NCBI GenBank assembly: GCA_965247245.1
Contig: CBDFGV010000003.1
Span: 3,844,001-3,908,000 of the forward strand
Length of the DNA stretch: 64,000 nt
Origin: Tectiglobus sp965247245
Lineage (GTDB): Bacteria > Pseudomonadota > Alphaproteobacteria > Rhizobiales > Hyphomicrobiaceae
Direction: 5' to 3'
In this document: piece after piece, positions 16,753-24,985 of the stretch
Layout of the letters: every line of letters begins with the position of its first letter
Numbering within the stretch: position 1 is the stretch's first letter
Position numbers and translations under genes: made by a program
Notes under the pieces: generated by a model
The model's input: the letters and a program-made list of their open reading frames with translations, nothing else
What the model was told of the DNA's origin: nothing
Database searches by the model: none

Positions 16753-17700
16753 TTACTGCACCTCGCCATCGGCGAATGCCTGGATCAGCGAGCGGGCAAT
16801 CGCCTGCCTGCCCGGGACCCACAAGCCTTCGGGATGCGAGTCATCAAGCATCAGCAGGATCTCATTGCGTGAGAACCACCGTGCTTCCTGGATTTCGTTG
16901 GGATCGATGTTGATCTCAGTGGTCTTGGCAATGGCATGGCAGCCGATCATCAGCGAATGCGGGAACGGCCAAGGCTGCGTCAAGTGAAACCGAACGTCTT
17001 CGACCACGATGCCAGCTTCTTCAAAGGTCTCCCGCTTGACGGCGTGGGCGATATCTTCGCCCGGCTCAAGGAAACCTGCCAGCGTTGACCACATGTTCTG
17101 CACGAACCGTGCTTCGTGGCCGAGCAGGCAACGATCGTTGGTCGGGTCAACAATCAACATGATCACGACCGGGTCGGTGCGCGGGAAATGATCCATGCCG
17201 CAACCCGTGCACTTGCGTCGCCAGCCACCATCGGCAATCCGCGTCTCGCTCCCGCAGGCACCGCAGAAACGGGTCTTCTGGTGCCAATGATCCAGCGACT
17301 TGGCCATACCGAACATCGACAGGTCCTCGTGGCCCATGATGCCTTGCATCGCCAGCGACCTCAGATCGACCATTGGGAATAGGATCTGCATGGCGTCCGG
17401 CGCATGCTGCACCTCGACCTCACCGAGCGCGAGGGCAAACCGCGCACCACCCTCTGGATGTGTGCCGAGAAAATAGCTGTTCTCAACGGGCAGCCCATAT
17501 TGCGCGAGATCCTGCTTCGTAAACCACTTCGCGCTCGCTTCGCTTCGCTCCTCGTCAGACATGATCACCGGCTTGTCGCCGAGCAACACGAGAATCCGCG
17601 TCTGCGGATCGTCCAACTGAGCCTCGATATAGGCATGATCCGAGCGATTGACGCTCTGGCGGTCGAGCAGCGATGACTCACGAATTGTCGGTATAAACAT
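16753..17700 (-). CDS. nudC: NAD(+) diphosphatase / mRNA decapping-type Nudix hydrolase NudC
   Basis: 315 aa from the ATG at 17700, with GGAGGG just upstream; the frame extends to 17730 without support. Middle zinc ribbon CGACG...CTGCG coordinates zinc. It is followed by HFPRTDPVVIMLIVD and the Nudix box GFLEPGEDIAHAVKRETFEEAGI (GX5EX7REXXEEXG). The later PWPFPHSLMIGC stretch is the NudC signature (SQPWPFPxS). Hydrolyses NAD(H) to NMN(H) and AMP and can remove NAD caps from RNA. It converges on the hotdog thioesterase gene. Confidence 0.95.
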   Translation of the reverse strand: MFIPTIRESSLLDRQSVNRSDHAYIEAQLDDPQTRILVLLGDKPVIMSDEERSEASAKWFTKQDLAQYGLPVENSYFLGTHPEGGARFALALGEVEVQHAPDAMQILFPMVDLRSLAMQGIMGHEDLSMFGMAKSLDHWHQKTRFCGACGSETRIADGGWRRKCTGCGMDHFPRTDPVVIMLIVDPTNDRCLLGHEARFVQNMWSTLAGFLEPGEDIAHAVKRETFEEAGIVVEDVRFHLTQPWPFPHSLMIGCHAIAKTTEINIDPNEIQEARWFSRNEILLMLDDSHPEGLWVPGRQAIARSLIQAFADGEVQ

Positions 17701-17899
17701 TAGGTCCCTCCAGCGCCGCGACAACAGCACACGTGCTCCCCGGGCGCAACGTGGTCGATGTCAAAGCGCCGTTTTTCAGCGCAAAATCAGGTATGTGCAG
17801 ATGGTCCTCTGTAGGCTTATTACATGGTCGCATAGCCAACTCCGGGTCGAGGCTGACAACCCCCTTGCCCTCCTGTAGCGAAACCGCCATATTCAGGCC

Positions 17900-17993
17900 G
17901 GGAGGTTGGCGCGGACGTGTCCCTCGCCAACCGGGTCAGATCCGGAAGGAAGCAGCCCTAACGAGCCCGACATGGGTCGTTGATCAGCCTCCC
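17900..17993 (+). ncRNA. ffs: Bacterial small SRP RNA (4.5S RNA)
   Basis: The conserved SRP domain IV core is plain to read: GGGTCAGATCCGGAAGGAAG at 17933-17952, followed by CAGCCC. The ends pair as GGGAGG (17900-17905) with CCTCCC (17988-17993), continuing with TTGG against the CAG/T stretch before it, which closes the long hairpin expected of an about 95-nt small SRP RNA. It directly precedes dnaX on the same strand, a placement seen in other alphaproteobacteria. It binds the Ffh M domain. Exact ends are inferred from the terminal helix. Confidence 0.93.
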
Positions 17994-18097
17994 ACTTCGC
18001 ATCCTTGCACATGGCGGACAAAGTGCGTTCCGCCAGTTTCTTGAGTTGGCCGTATTGGTCTGCACATTTTGAATACGGAGCAGGACCGCGATCGGCC

Positions 18098-19822
18098 ATG
18101 GCAGATTCCACCGGCGACAACCAATCTTCTTTGTTAGGCGACGATGATCAGTCGAAGCCTTATGTTGTGCTGGCGCGCAAGTATCGTCCGGAAAGCTTTG
18201 AGGATTTGATCGGCCAGGAGGCCATGGTCACCACGCTGCGCAACGCGTTCGCGTCAGAGCGTATCGCACAGGGCTATATGCTGACCGGCGTCCGCGGTGT
18301 CGGTAAGACAACAACGGCTCGCATCCTGGCACGCGCGTTGAACTACTCCGGACCGGATATCGAAGACAAGCCGACCGTTGATCTCGTTGGCTATGGCGAG
18401 CATTGCCAGGAAATCATTCAGTCACGCCACCCCGATGTGCTCGAAATGGACGCCGCGTCCAACACAGGCATCGACAACATCCGCGAAATTATCGAAAGCG
18501 CCAAATACCGGCCGCTGACAGCACGCTACAAGGTCTTCATCATCGACGAAGTCCACATGCTGTCGAAGGGCGCTTTCAATGCGCTCTTGAAGACATTGGA
18601 AGAACCGCCGGAACACGTGAAGTTCATCTTTGCCACGACAGAAGTGCGCAAGGTGCCGGTCACAGTGCTGTCGCGCTGCCAGCGCTTCGACTTGCGCCGC
18701 GTTGGCGTGCCGGACCTGACAAAGCATTTCGCCGGTATCGTCGAGAATGAAGGTGCATCAGCCGACGAAGATGGCTTGCGCCTCATTGCACGCGCCGCCG
18801 AAGGCTCGGTGCGGGACGGTCTTTCTATTCTGGATCAGGCCATTGCCATGGGTTCTGGTCACGTCGGCGTCGAGAATGTGCGCGCGATGCTTGGCCTGGC
18901 CGACCGCGGTCGCGTATTCGACTTGTTCGAGACGATGCTGCGTGGCGACACCGCCGAGGCGCTAGCTGCGTTCGAAGCTTTGCATGCAGACGGCGCGGAC
19001 CCGCTGCAGGTTTTGAACGATCTTGCCGAGGTCGTGCATCTCACTACCAAGGCGAAGATTGCAGGGGCTGATGCCTCCGGCGAGACCGTGTCTGCCGAGG
19101 AGGCGGCCAGAACACTGGATCTTTCGGCGAAGCTCTCGATCCCACTTCTGTCGCGGATCTGGCAGATGCTGCTCAAGGGCATCGACGAGGTCAACGGTGC
19201 GCCAAGCCCGGTGACGGCTGCCGAAATGGTTCTCATTCGTATCACCCACACAGCCGATCTGCCGACACCGGACGAGCTTATCAAGGCCTTGGGAGATGGC
19301 GGCGCAACGCAGTCCCGCGCAACGTCCGGAGCCAACGGTGGAGCTGTCCAGCATGGTAACGGGCCGGTGGCGCATGCTGCTGGTAATCTGGCGCCAGCCG
19401 CCGACGCCGTCCCAAGAAACGAACCTAAGCCAACCACCGCCGTCTTGCCGCAATCGCTTGAGGAGGTTGCAGCATTCGTCGGTCAACAGCGCGATGCCAT
19501 GCTTCGGGTGCATATTGAAGAGCACATGAGCCTGATCGCATTCGAGCCAGGCCGGATCGAGTTCTATCCGCTGGATGGCGCTCCGAAAGGCCTTGCCGGG
19601 GAACTCGGTGAGAAGCTCAGTAAGTGGACCGGAACGCGCTGGGTTGTGGTTGTCGGCCGTGAGCGCGGTGAGCCCCCGATCGGGGATGTCAAACGCGCCA
19701 GACGTGAAGCCGAGATTGCCGAGATTAAACAGGAACCGGCTGTTGCAGCAGTTCTGCAGGCCTTCCCTGACGCAGAGATTACTGACATCCGTCCGTTGGA
19801 TGATTCAGAAACTAACGATTGA
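18098..19822 (+). CDS. dnaX: DNA polymerase III subunit gamma/tau
   Basis: 574 aa from the ATG at 18098 (MADSTGDNQSSLLGDDD); the frame extends back to 18005 close to the SRP RNA, which makes the longer form unlikely. Clamp-loader AAA+ domain: VLARKYRPESFEDLIGQEAM, Walker A GVRGVGKTTTARILA, Walker B IIDEVHML, sensor LLKTLEEPPEHVKFIFATTE and the SRC arginine finger in VLSRCQRF. The zinc-binding cysteine cluster of E. coli is reduced to GYGEHCQEI, as I recall for other alphaproteobacteria. The C-terminal third is the tau-like part that binds DnaB and the polymerase. ybaB follows after 40 bp. Confidence 0.95.
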   Translation: MADSTGDNQSSLLGDDDQSKPYVVLARKYRPESFEDLIGQEAMVTTLRNAFASERIAQGYMLTGVRGVGKTTTARILARALNYSGPDIEDKPTVDLVGYGEHCQEIIQSRHPDVLEMDAASNTGIDNIREIIESAKYRPLTARYKVFIIDEVHMLSKGAFNALLKTLEEPPEHVKFIFATTEVRKVPVTVLSRCQRFDLRRVGVPDLTKHFAGIVENEGASADEDGLRLIARAAEGSVRDGLSILDQAIAMGSGHVGVENVRAMLGLADRGRVFDLFETMLRGDTAEALAAFEALHADGADPLQVLNDLAEVVHLTTKAKIAGADASGETVSAEEAARTLDLSAKLSIPLLSRIWQMLLKGIDEVNGAPSPVTAAEMVLIRITHTADLPTPDELIKALGDGGATQSRATSGANGGAVQHGNGPVAHAAGNLAPAADAVPRNEPKPTTAVLPQSLEEVAAFVGQQRDAMLRVHIEEHMSLIAFEPGRIEFYPLDGAPKGLAGELGEKLSKWTGTRWVVVVGRERGEPPIGDVKRARREAEIAEIKQEPAVAAVLQAFPDAEITDIRPLDDSETND

Positions 19823-19862
19823 GTTTGAAGCTAGGCAGCGACCAAGCACTGGAGATTGAGAC

Positions 19863-20183
19863 ATGAAAGACCTCATGGGCATGATGAAACAGGTCCAGCA
19901 GATGCAGGCCAAAATGCAGGAAATGCAGCAGGAGCTTGAGGACTTGGAGATCGTCGGCCAGTCCGGTGCCGGCATGGTCACCGTAACACTGAACGGCAAG
20001 GGTGAGATGCGCGGTGTCAAGATCGACCCGTCACTCATGAAGCCCGGCGAAGCTGAAATTGTCGAAGACCTCATCGTGGCAGCGACATCTGACGCAAAGG
20101 TCAAGGTCGACGTGGCCAGTCAGGAAAAGATGAAGGCAATGGCCGGTGGGCTACCGATCCCGCCTGGACTGAAGCTCTGGTAG
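19863..20183 (+). CDS. ybaB: YbaB/EbfC nucleoid-associated protein
   Basis: 106 aa. Small DNA-binding dimer with a Met/Gln-rich N-terminal helix (MKDLMGMMKQVQQMQAKMQEMQQELEDLEIVG), then the beta-sheet core SGAGMVTVTLNGKGEMRGVKIDPSLM and the C-terminal AMAGGLPIPPGLKLW, which is the family's typical end. It is the usual partner of dnaX. The third member of this block in many genomes, recR, is missing here: the next gene is an unrelated small secreted protein on the other strand. Confidence 0.96.
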   Translation: MKDLMGMMKQVQQMQAKMQEMQQELEDLEIVGQSGAGMVTVTLNGKGEMRGVKIDPSLMKPGEAEIVEDLIVAATSDAKVKVDVASQEKMKAMAGGLPIPPGLKLW

Positions 20184-20254
20184 GTTCGGCCTAACGCGGC
20201 TGACCGAGCTGACGTCCGGCCCGCTCAGGATGAATTGCTACGAGCACTGCCGCG

Positions 20255-20506
20255 CTATTTCCGGCGGCAGATTTCTTTGCTGATGCCATCGTAAAACGAG
20301 AACCCAGACCGATAGTTGCAACGCTCGCGCTGGGTCATGCGACGCCGCCGCTTTCGCGGACGCTGGCTATTGTCCTCCATAAAGGAGGCGTAGGATTCTC
20401 CAATATAGTCACGGCCTTGCTGCCACATCGGCTTCGAGCCCAACGGGCTGTAGGCATCCATGGCAAAAAACGTCATTAAAAATACAACTGGTAATAAACG
20501 GTACAT
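20255..20506 (-). CDS. Small secreted basic protein, unknown
   Basis: 83 aa. The N-terminus (MYRLLPVVFLMTFFAMDAYS) is a probable signal peptide. The rest is polar with a strongly basic patch (QRPRKRRRRMTQRERC) and two cysteines (RCNYRSG and EICRRK) that could form a disulfide. A GGGGAGAG lies just before the ATG, giving good support for translation. No family recognised. Confidence 0.65.
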   Translation of the reverse strand: MYRLLPVVFLMTFFAMDAYSPLGSKPMWQQGRDYIGESYASFMEDNSQRPRKRRRRMTQRERCNYRSGFSFYDGISKEICRRK

Positions 20507-20780
20507 GTTCTCTCCCCGGCGCTGACATTTCTGCCTGCATGAACGGGGAAGAGATTACTCGCTCGCGCAGAAGATTTTCTTTTGTCTATTCATGCAATTC
20601 GCCGGATTGATTTAAGACTTTGTTCAAGACCGAAGGCGGCTTGCTACTGGATCTATGGCGTTAAGAACGGCGCCGGCTGCCACGAAGATCATTGTCAACA
20701 GTTCTGCACGTGAATTGCCATCAGCGTATTTTTGGTCATGATGACAGTCTCGCCTCCAAACCAAAGGGCGGTGGTCATTC

Positions 20781-21512
20781 ATGCCAAGACTTATTGTTGC
20801 TCAGTCAATTGCCAATCGAGCTGGTTTGTTGCTTTCCAGCCTTCTTGCTTTTGTTCTGATTTTGGCGCCGGCTGCGACGCCGGGTCGATCCACAGCAACC
20901 GTTGATCTCGCCCTGGTCCTCGCCTTGGATGTTTCCGGCAGTGTGAATGCATACGAGTATGGACTGCAACGAGATGGGTTGGCTGCAGCCTTTCGCGATC
21001 CGGAAGTCTTGGCTGCGATACAACTTGGCCAGCGCAAGCGCATCGCAGTTGTGGCGGTGCAGTGGGCCGGTGTCGGAAAACAACTGATTTCGGTTCCCTG
21101 GAAGATCATCGGCGATCAGGAGTCGGCTCTCGCATTCAGCGATGAACTCAAGGCCATGCCGCGCAATTTCATCAACGGCGAAACGCACATATCAGGGATC
21201 ATCGAGTTCGCAACCAAAACTGCCCTGCAGGCACCGGCAATGGCTGCCCGATACGTTATCGATATCTCAGGTGATGGTATGGACAATGTTGGCTACGCGC
21301 CGGACTTTGCCCGCAACCGTGCCATCAAGTCTGGTGTCACCATCAACGGACTAGCCATTCTCAACGAGACACCGCGGCTACTCGAATACTACCATCACCG
21401 CGTCATCGGCGGTCCCAATGCATTCGTGATGAAGGCGAACCGCTACGAGGACTACGCCGAGGCTATTCGCAAGAAGCTTGTTCGTGAGATCAGCCAGCAC
21501 TTACTGTCTTGA
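20781..21512 (+). CDS. DUF1194 / von Willebrand factor A-like secreted protein
   Basis: 243 aa. A hydrophobic N-terminus (about residues 14-34, GLLLSSLLAFVLILAPAAT) acts as signal peptide or anchor. The vWA-like fold follows, with the MIDAS metal motif LALDVSGSV (DxSxS), a threonine-containing stretch NGETHISGIIEF and ISGDGMDNVG, matching the DUF1194 family of alphaproteobacteria. Such proteins probably bind divalent metal and a protein ligand in the periplasm. Stands alone; convergent with a glycosyltransferase gene. Confidence 0.85.
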   Translation: MPRLIVAQSIANRAGLLLSSLLAFVLILAPAATPGRSTATVDLALVLALDVSGSVNAYEYGLQRDGLAAAFRDPEVLAAIQLGQRKRIAVVAVQWAGVGKQLISVPWKIIGDQESALAFSDELKAMPRNFINGETHISGIIEFATKTALQAPAMAARYVIDISGDGMDNVGYAPDFARNRAIKSGVTINGLAILNETPRLLEYYHHRVIGGPNAFVMKANRYEDYAEAIRKKLVREISQHLLS

Positions 21513-21527
21513 TGAGTATCTCGCCGC

Positions 21528-22382
21528 CTAAGCCGACAGCTTAAGGTGACGCTTGATCAGCTGCTTCCATGTCACCGAATGGCGATTGCAATACTTGATC
21601 ACGAACGGGGTGAGGTAAGTGCGTTCGGCAGTTGAAAGATGTGACTCCCTAAGGCCCTTAAGAGCCGTGTTGGTGAAGTCGCTATAGAGTTGGCGTTCCT
21701 TGGCAAGCGCCCGCGGCTTCAACGTATCGGCGGAGTTGGTTGTGATTCTCTGATAATAGATCACCGCATCGTTGCCGGTTACGCGGCCGGAAAGCAGAAA
21801 TGGTAGTAGCGTGATGAAATCATGGCCCCAGGCATGACCAAACTCACGCACGAGCGGCAGCGCGTAGAACAACACATCGCGGCGATACAAGCCGTAAAAC
21901 CAGCCGTTGCGCGCGTGCCGTAGGAGGTACTGCTTGTAGAACAGGCTGCTCGGTCGGCGTGCTTCAGGCGCTGCAATCCTGCGAAACTCCTGCCAGTCTT
22001 CGCTTAACAGAATGTTGCCGCCGGCAGCGAGGTTAGCGTCGGGCGTGTCATTGAGAGTTTGCCGCAACACGTCGACGTAGTCTGGCGACCAGCTGTCATC
22101 CTGTGCCGCCCACATGAAGTATTCGCCCTTGGCCTCCCGCACCAGCCATTCGAAGTTGCCGATCGTGCCGAGGTTATGTTCGTGACGTTCGACCCGAACC
22201 CTTGGATCGGCCTGCGCCCACTCGGCAAGAATAGCGGGGCTCGCATCTTTCGACGCGTCGTCTGATACAATGATCTCGATATTGGTCGCGGTTTGAGCGC
22301 TCAGACCTTCGATCGCCTTGGCGAGATATTTGGCACCATTGTAAACCGGCATGCCGATTGTCACGAGCGGCTGGTCGGACAT
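21528..22382 (-). CDS. Family 2 glycosyltransferase
   Basis: 284 aa. GT-A fold: starts VTIGMPVYNGAKYLAKAIEGLSAQTATNIEIIVSDDASKD, with the nucleotide-sugar binding DDAS, then AAQDDSWSPDYVDVLRQTL as the DxD-like region. No membrane helix is evident, so it works on the cytoplasmic face. The C-terminal half is less conserved. It is a single gene with no polysaccharide cluster around it, so the acceptor is unknown. Confidence 0.9.
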   Translation of the reverse strand: MSDQPLVTIGMPVYNGAKYLAKAIEGLSAQTATNIEIIVSDDASKDASPAILAEWAQADPRVRVERHEHNLGTIGNFEWLVREAKGEYFMWAAQDDSWSPDYVDVLRQTLNDTPDANLAAGGNILLSEDWQEFRRIAAPEARRPSSLFYKQYLLRHARNGWFYGLYRRDVLFYALPLVREFGHAWGHDFITLLPFLLSGRVTGNDAVIYYQRITTNSADTLKPRALAKERQLYSDFTNTALKGLRESHLSTAERTYLTPFVIKYCNRHSVTWKQLIKRHLKLSA

Positions 22383-22556
22383 TGCGAGGCGAGTTCCTTA
22401 GTCAAGATCGTACTGGGTAATCACATCCCGGATTCTCATTTACCGGTTGTAGCCGGCTGCTTTGCCTCGGTCCACAAAGGCCGCTAAATCAATCATGCAA
22501 AACCAAAAAAGTCGCATCCTAACGCCGGTCGACGGCACGCCCAGGAGAGGTATCAC

Positions 22557-23081
22557 ATGAGCAACGGCCAGCATTGGTCAGACGATGTCTATGCTGAGAT
22601 CAAGAAGCGCGACATCGAAACCGTCTGCACCGTACCGGATGGCGGTCTGACCAAACTTCTCAACATGATCAACGATGATCAGGCGATGAAGTTGATCACC
22701 ATGACCACTGAGGAAGAGGGTATGGGCATCGTCACTGGCCAGTGGCTAGGCGGCAAAAAGGCGATGATTGCGATGCAGTCTTCCGGTGTCGGCAACTGCA
22801 TCAACGCGCTGGGCTATCCCAGTATTCTCAAAGCGCCCTGCCTAATGTTGGTGACCATGCGCGGAATGTGGGGCGAGTTTAATCCCTGGCAGGTCCAGAT
22901 GGGGATGGGCACCAAGCCGGCTCTGGAAGCCGTCGGCGTCAGATGCTTCCCCGTCGAGAACCCGAAAGAGGTCGGCGATACTTTCGCGGCTGCCGCTGAC
23001 ATCGCATTTCACGGTGGCATGTCCTGCGCGGTTTTGATCAGCCAGCGTGTGATGGGCGCCAAGGGCTTCGGCCAGGATTAG
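22557..23081 (+). CDS. ThDP-dependent decarboxylase alpha subunit (sulfo/phosphonopyruvate decarboxylase-like)
   Basis: 174 aa. Corresponds to the N-terminal (pyrimidine-binding) half of ThDP decarboxylases, as in ComD or the N-terminal half of phosphonopyruvate decarboxylase. Key features: IKKRDIETVCTVPDGGLTKLLNMI at the start, then TTEEEGMGIVTGQWLGGKKAMIAMQSSGVGNCINAL with the catalytic-type Glu (TEEEG) that activates ThDP and the family's MQSSGxGN. It starts after GAGAGG and is followed by the matching C-terminal subunit after 22 bp. Substrate is a 2-oxoacid, possibly sulfopyruvate, phosphonopyruvate or another analogue. Confidence 0.85.
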   Translation: MSNGQHWSDDVYAEIKKRDIETVCTVPDGGLTKLLNMINDDQAMKLITMTTEEEGMGIVTGQWLGGKKAMIAMQSSGVGNCINALGYPSILKAPCLMLVTMRGMWGEFNPWQVQMGMGTKPALEAVGVRCFPVENPKEVGDTFAAAADIAFHGGMSCAVLISQRVMGAKGFGQD

Positions 23082-23103
23082 ACAAGGATCAGGAATAGGC
23101 AAC

Positions 23104-23697
23104 ATGGCAAAGACAGGATCAAACAAGATTCAACGCCGGCAGTTCGTATCCGATCTCCTGGCCAAGCGCGACGGCGCACTCGTTGTACCGGGGTTGGGAT
23201 CACCGACTTGGGACACCTTCGCGGCGGGTGACAGCCCGGAGTATCTCTACTCCTGGGGCGGCATGGGCATGGCGGTGCCAACGGCCCTTGGCCTCGCGCT
23301 CGCACAACCGGACCGACGTATCCTGGCGCTGACCGGTGACGGCGAAATGATGATGGGGATCGGCTCGCTGGGTGTCGTTGCGAACCATGCACCGAGCAAC
23401 CTCGGCATCCTGGTGCTCGACAATGAACACTTTGGCGAAACGGGCAAACAAACCGGCCTCACATCCAACCAGGCCGATCTCTGCAAAGTTGCCGAGGGTT
23501 TCGGCATCACCAAGACCATGCTTGTGACCGAGCATAGTGCGGTCGACGATCTCGCCGAGCTGGTCTTCAAGACACCAGGGCCGACGTTTGCCGTGGCCAA
23601 GATTGCGCTCAGTGAGGACCCCTGGATGCTGCCCGAGAAAGATGGTGCTGCGATCGCACGTCGTTTCCGCGTCGCCCTCGGTCTGGCCGAGGCATAG
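23104..23697 (+). CDS. ThDP-dependent decarboxylase beta subunit (sulfo/phosphonopyruvate decarboxylase-like)
   Basis: 197 aa. The ThDP-binding half: GDGEMMMGIGSLGVVANHAPSNLGILVLDNEHFGETGKQTG holds the GDG...N ThDP/Mg2+ motif and the family's DNExxxxTGxQ. It pairs with the upstream subunit to form an alpha-beta enzyme like ComDE. In coenzyme M synthesis that enzyme makes sulfoacetaldehyde; in bacteria related proteins decarboxylate phosphonopyruvate or sulfopyruvate from cysteate. No xsc or phosphonoacetaldehyde hydrolase is present nearby, so the exact substrate is open. A PLP gene follows 91 bp later. Confidence 0.85.
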   Translation: MAKTGSNKIQRRQFVSDLLAKRDGALVVPGLGSPTWDTFAAGDSPEYLYSWGGMGMAVPTALGLALAQPDRRILALTGDGEMMMGIGSLGVVANHAPSNLGILVLDNEHFGETGKQTGLTSNQADLCKVAEGFGITKTMLVTEHSAVDDLAELVFKTPGPTFAVAKIALSEDPWMLPEKDGAAIARRFRVALGLAEA

Positions 23698-23788
23698 TAT
23701 TGTCTGGCGACGCATTGAGGCAGGTCTTAATTGACCGTTCCTGCTAAGCTCCTGTGCAATGCATTGAAGCACAGGAGCTCGGCCGGAC

Positions 23789-24943
23789 ATGAGCGAACAG
23801 CACAATCGATCAGCAGCAACGATCGCGGCACAGGCACTACACATCATCAATGAGGAGACCGGCGGCGTGGTGCCTGGCATTGAGCCGGCCACCACCTTTG
23901 CCCGCGATGACAGCTACGAATTTCGCTCGGAGTTCGGGTACTCCCGTGACTCCAACCCGACGACGCGAAACGCGGAAGAGATCATCAAAGCTCTGTCTGG
24001 CGCCGAAGATGCGCTTGTTTTCAACTCCGGCATGTCGGCCATTTCCACCGTGTACGAAACGCTGCGGCCGGGCCAGCATGTCGTTGCTCCCATCATCATG
24101 TATCACGGCGCCCAGCACTGGCTGCAGCATCTCGAAAAGACCCGCGGCATCGAGCTGACTCTCTTTGATCAGACCAAGCCTGGCGCGCTGAAGCAAGCGA
24201 TCCAGCCCGGTAAGACTGAACTCGTTTGGATCGAATCCCCCGTCAATCCAACGTGGGACGTGATCGATATCGCTGAGGCAGCTGATCTTGCGCACGATGC
24301 CGGCGCTACCCTCGGCCTGGATACGACTGTGGCTCCCCCCTGCACGACGGACGCCTTCGCGCTGGGCGCTGATATCGTTTTCCAGTCAGCCACAAAATAT
24401 CTGGGTGGGCACAGTGACCTCACTGGCGGTGTCCTCACAACAGCCAAGAACGATGATCGATGGCAGGAGATCCAGTATGTGCGCAAGCACCTCGGCGGTA
24501 TCCTGCAGCCATTCGAAGCCTGGCTGCTGATCCGCGGTATCCGCACGCTGTTCGTGCGGTTTGAGCGGGCATCGCAGAACGCGCTCGCATTGGCCCGTCA
24601 TTTTGAGAATCATCCCAAGGTCGAGCGTGCGCTCTATCCCGGCCTTGAGAACCATCCCGGCCACGAGATTGCAGCACGGCAAATGACGAATGGCTTCGGC
24701 GGGATGATGTCGTTGTTGATCAAGGGCGATGCAGCGGAAGCCCGCGCCACAGCCGCAGCTTGCCAGGTCTTCATGCCGGCAACATCACTGGGTGGCGTTG
24801 AGAGCCTGATCGAGCACCGCAAGACAGTCGAAGGCCCGGACAGTGCCGTGCCCGATAATCTGCTGCGATTGTCAGTCGGTATCGAAGGCGAGCAGGATCT
24901 TATCGCCGACATCGAACAAGCACTCGGCCAGAAGCCGGCGTAA
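23789..24943 (+). CDS. Cys/Met-metabolism PLP-dependent enzyme (cystathionine gamma-lyase/synthase family)
   Basis: 384 aa, fold type I. Early YSRDSNPTTRNAEEIIKALSGAEDALVFNSGMSAIS is the family's substrate/PLP-phosphate region. The Schiff-base lysine is in FQSATKYLGGHSDLTGGVL. The C-terminal SLGGVESLIEHRKT and LLRLSVGIEGEQDLIADIEQAL are also typical. Possible activities: gamma-elimination, beta-elimination or gamma-replacement on sulfur or O-acyl amino acids. Its position after the two ThDP subunits suggests it makes or consumes the 2-oxoacid they decarboxylate, for example by eliminating from an amino acid. This link is an inference. Confidence 0.88.
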   Translation: MSEQHNRSAATIAAQALHIINEETGGVVPGIEPATTFARDDSYEFRSEFGYSRDSNPTTRNAEEIIKALSGAEDALVFNSGMSAISTVYETLRPGQHVVAPIIMYHGAQHWLQHLEKTRGIELTLFDQTKPGALKQAIQPGKTELVWIESPVNPTWDVIDIAEAADLAHDAGATLGLDTTVAPPCTTDAFALGADIVFQSATKYLGGHSDLTGGVLTTAKNDDRWQEIQYVRKHLGGILQPFEAWLLIRGIRTLFVRFERASQNALALARHFENHPKVERALYPGLENHPGHEIAARQMTNGFGGMMSLLIKGDAAEARATAAACQVFMPATSLGGVESLIEHRKTVEGPDSAVPDNLLRLSVGIEGEQDLIADIEQALGQKPA

Positions 24944-24985
24944 GGCCAACAAAGCAAAAACGAGTCACAGACTGAGCGACGCGCT

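Noticed and set aside
18005..18097. N-terminal extension of DnaX from 18005
   Set aside because: It begins just after the SRP RNA, and family alignment starts near the ATG at 18098.
17893..18120. 75-aa minus-strand ORF across the SRP RNA
   Set aside because: The DNA codes for a conserved structured RNA on the plus strand, so the frame is fortuitous.
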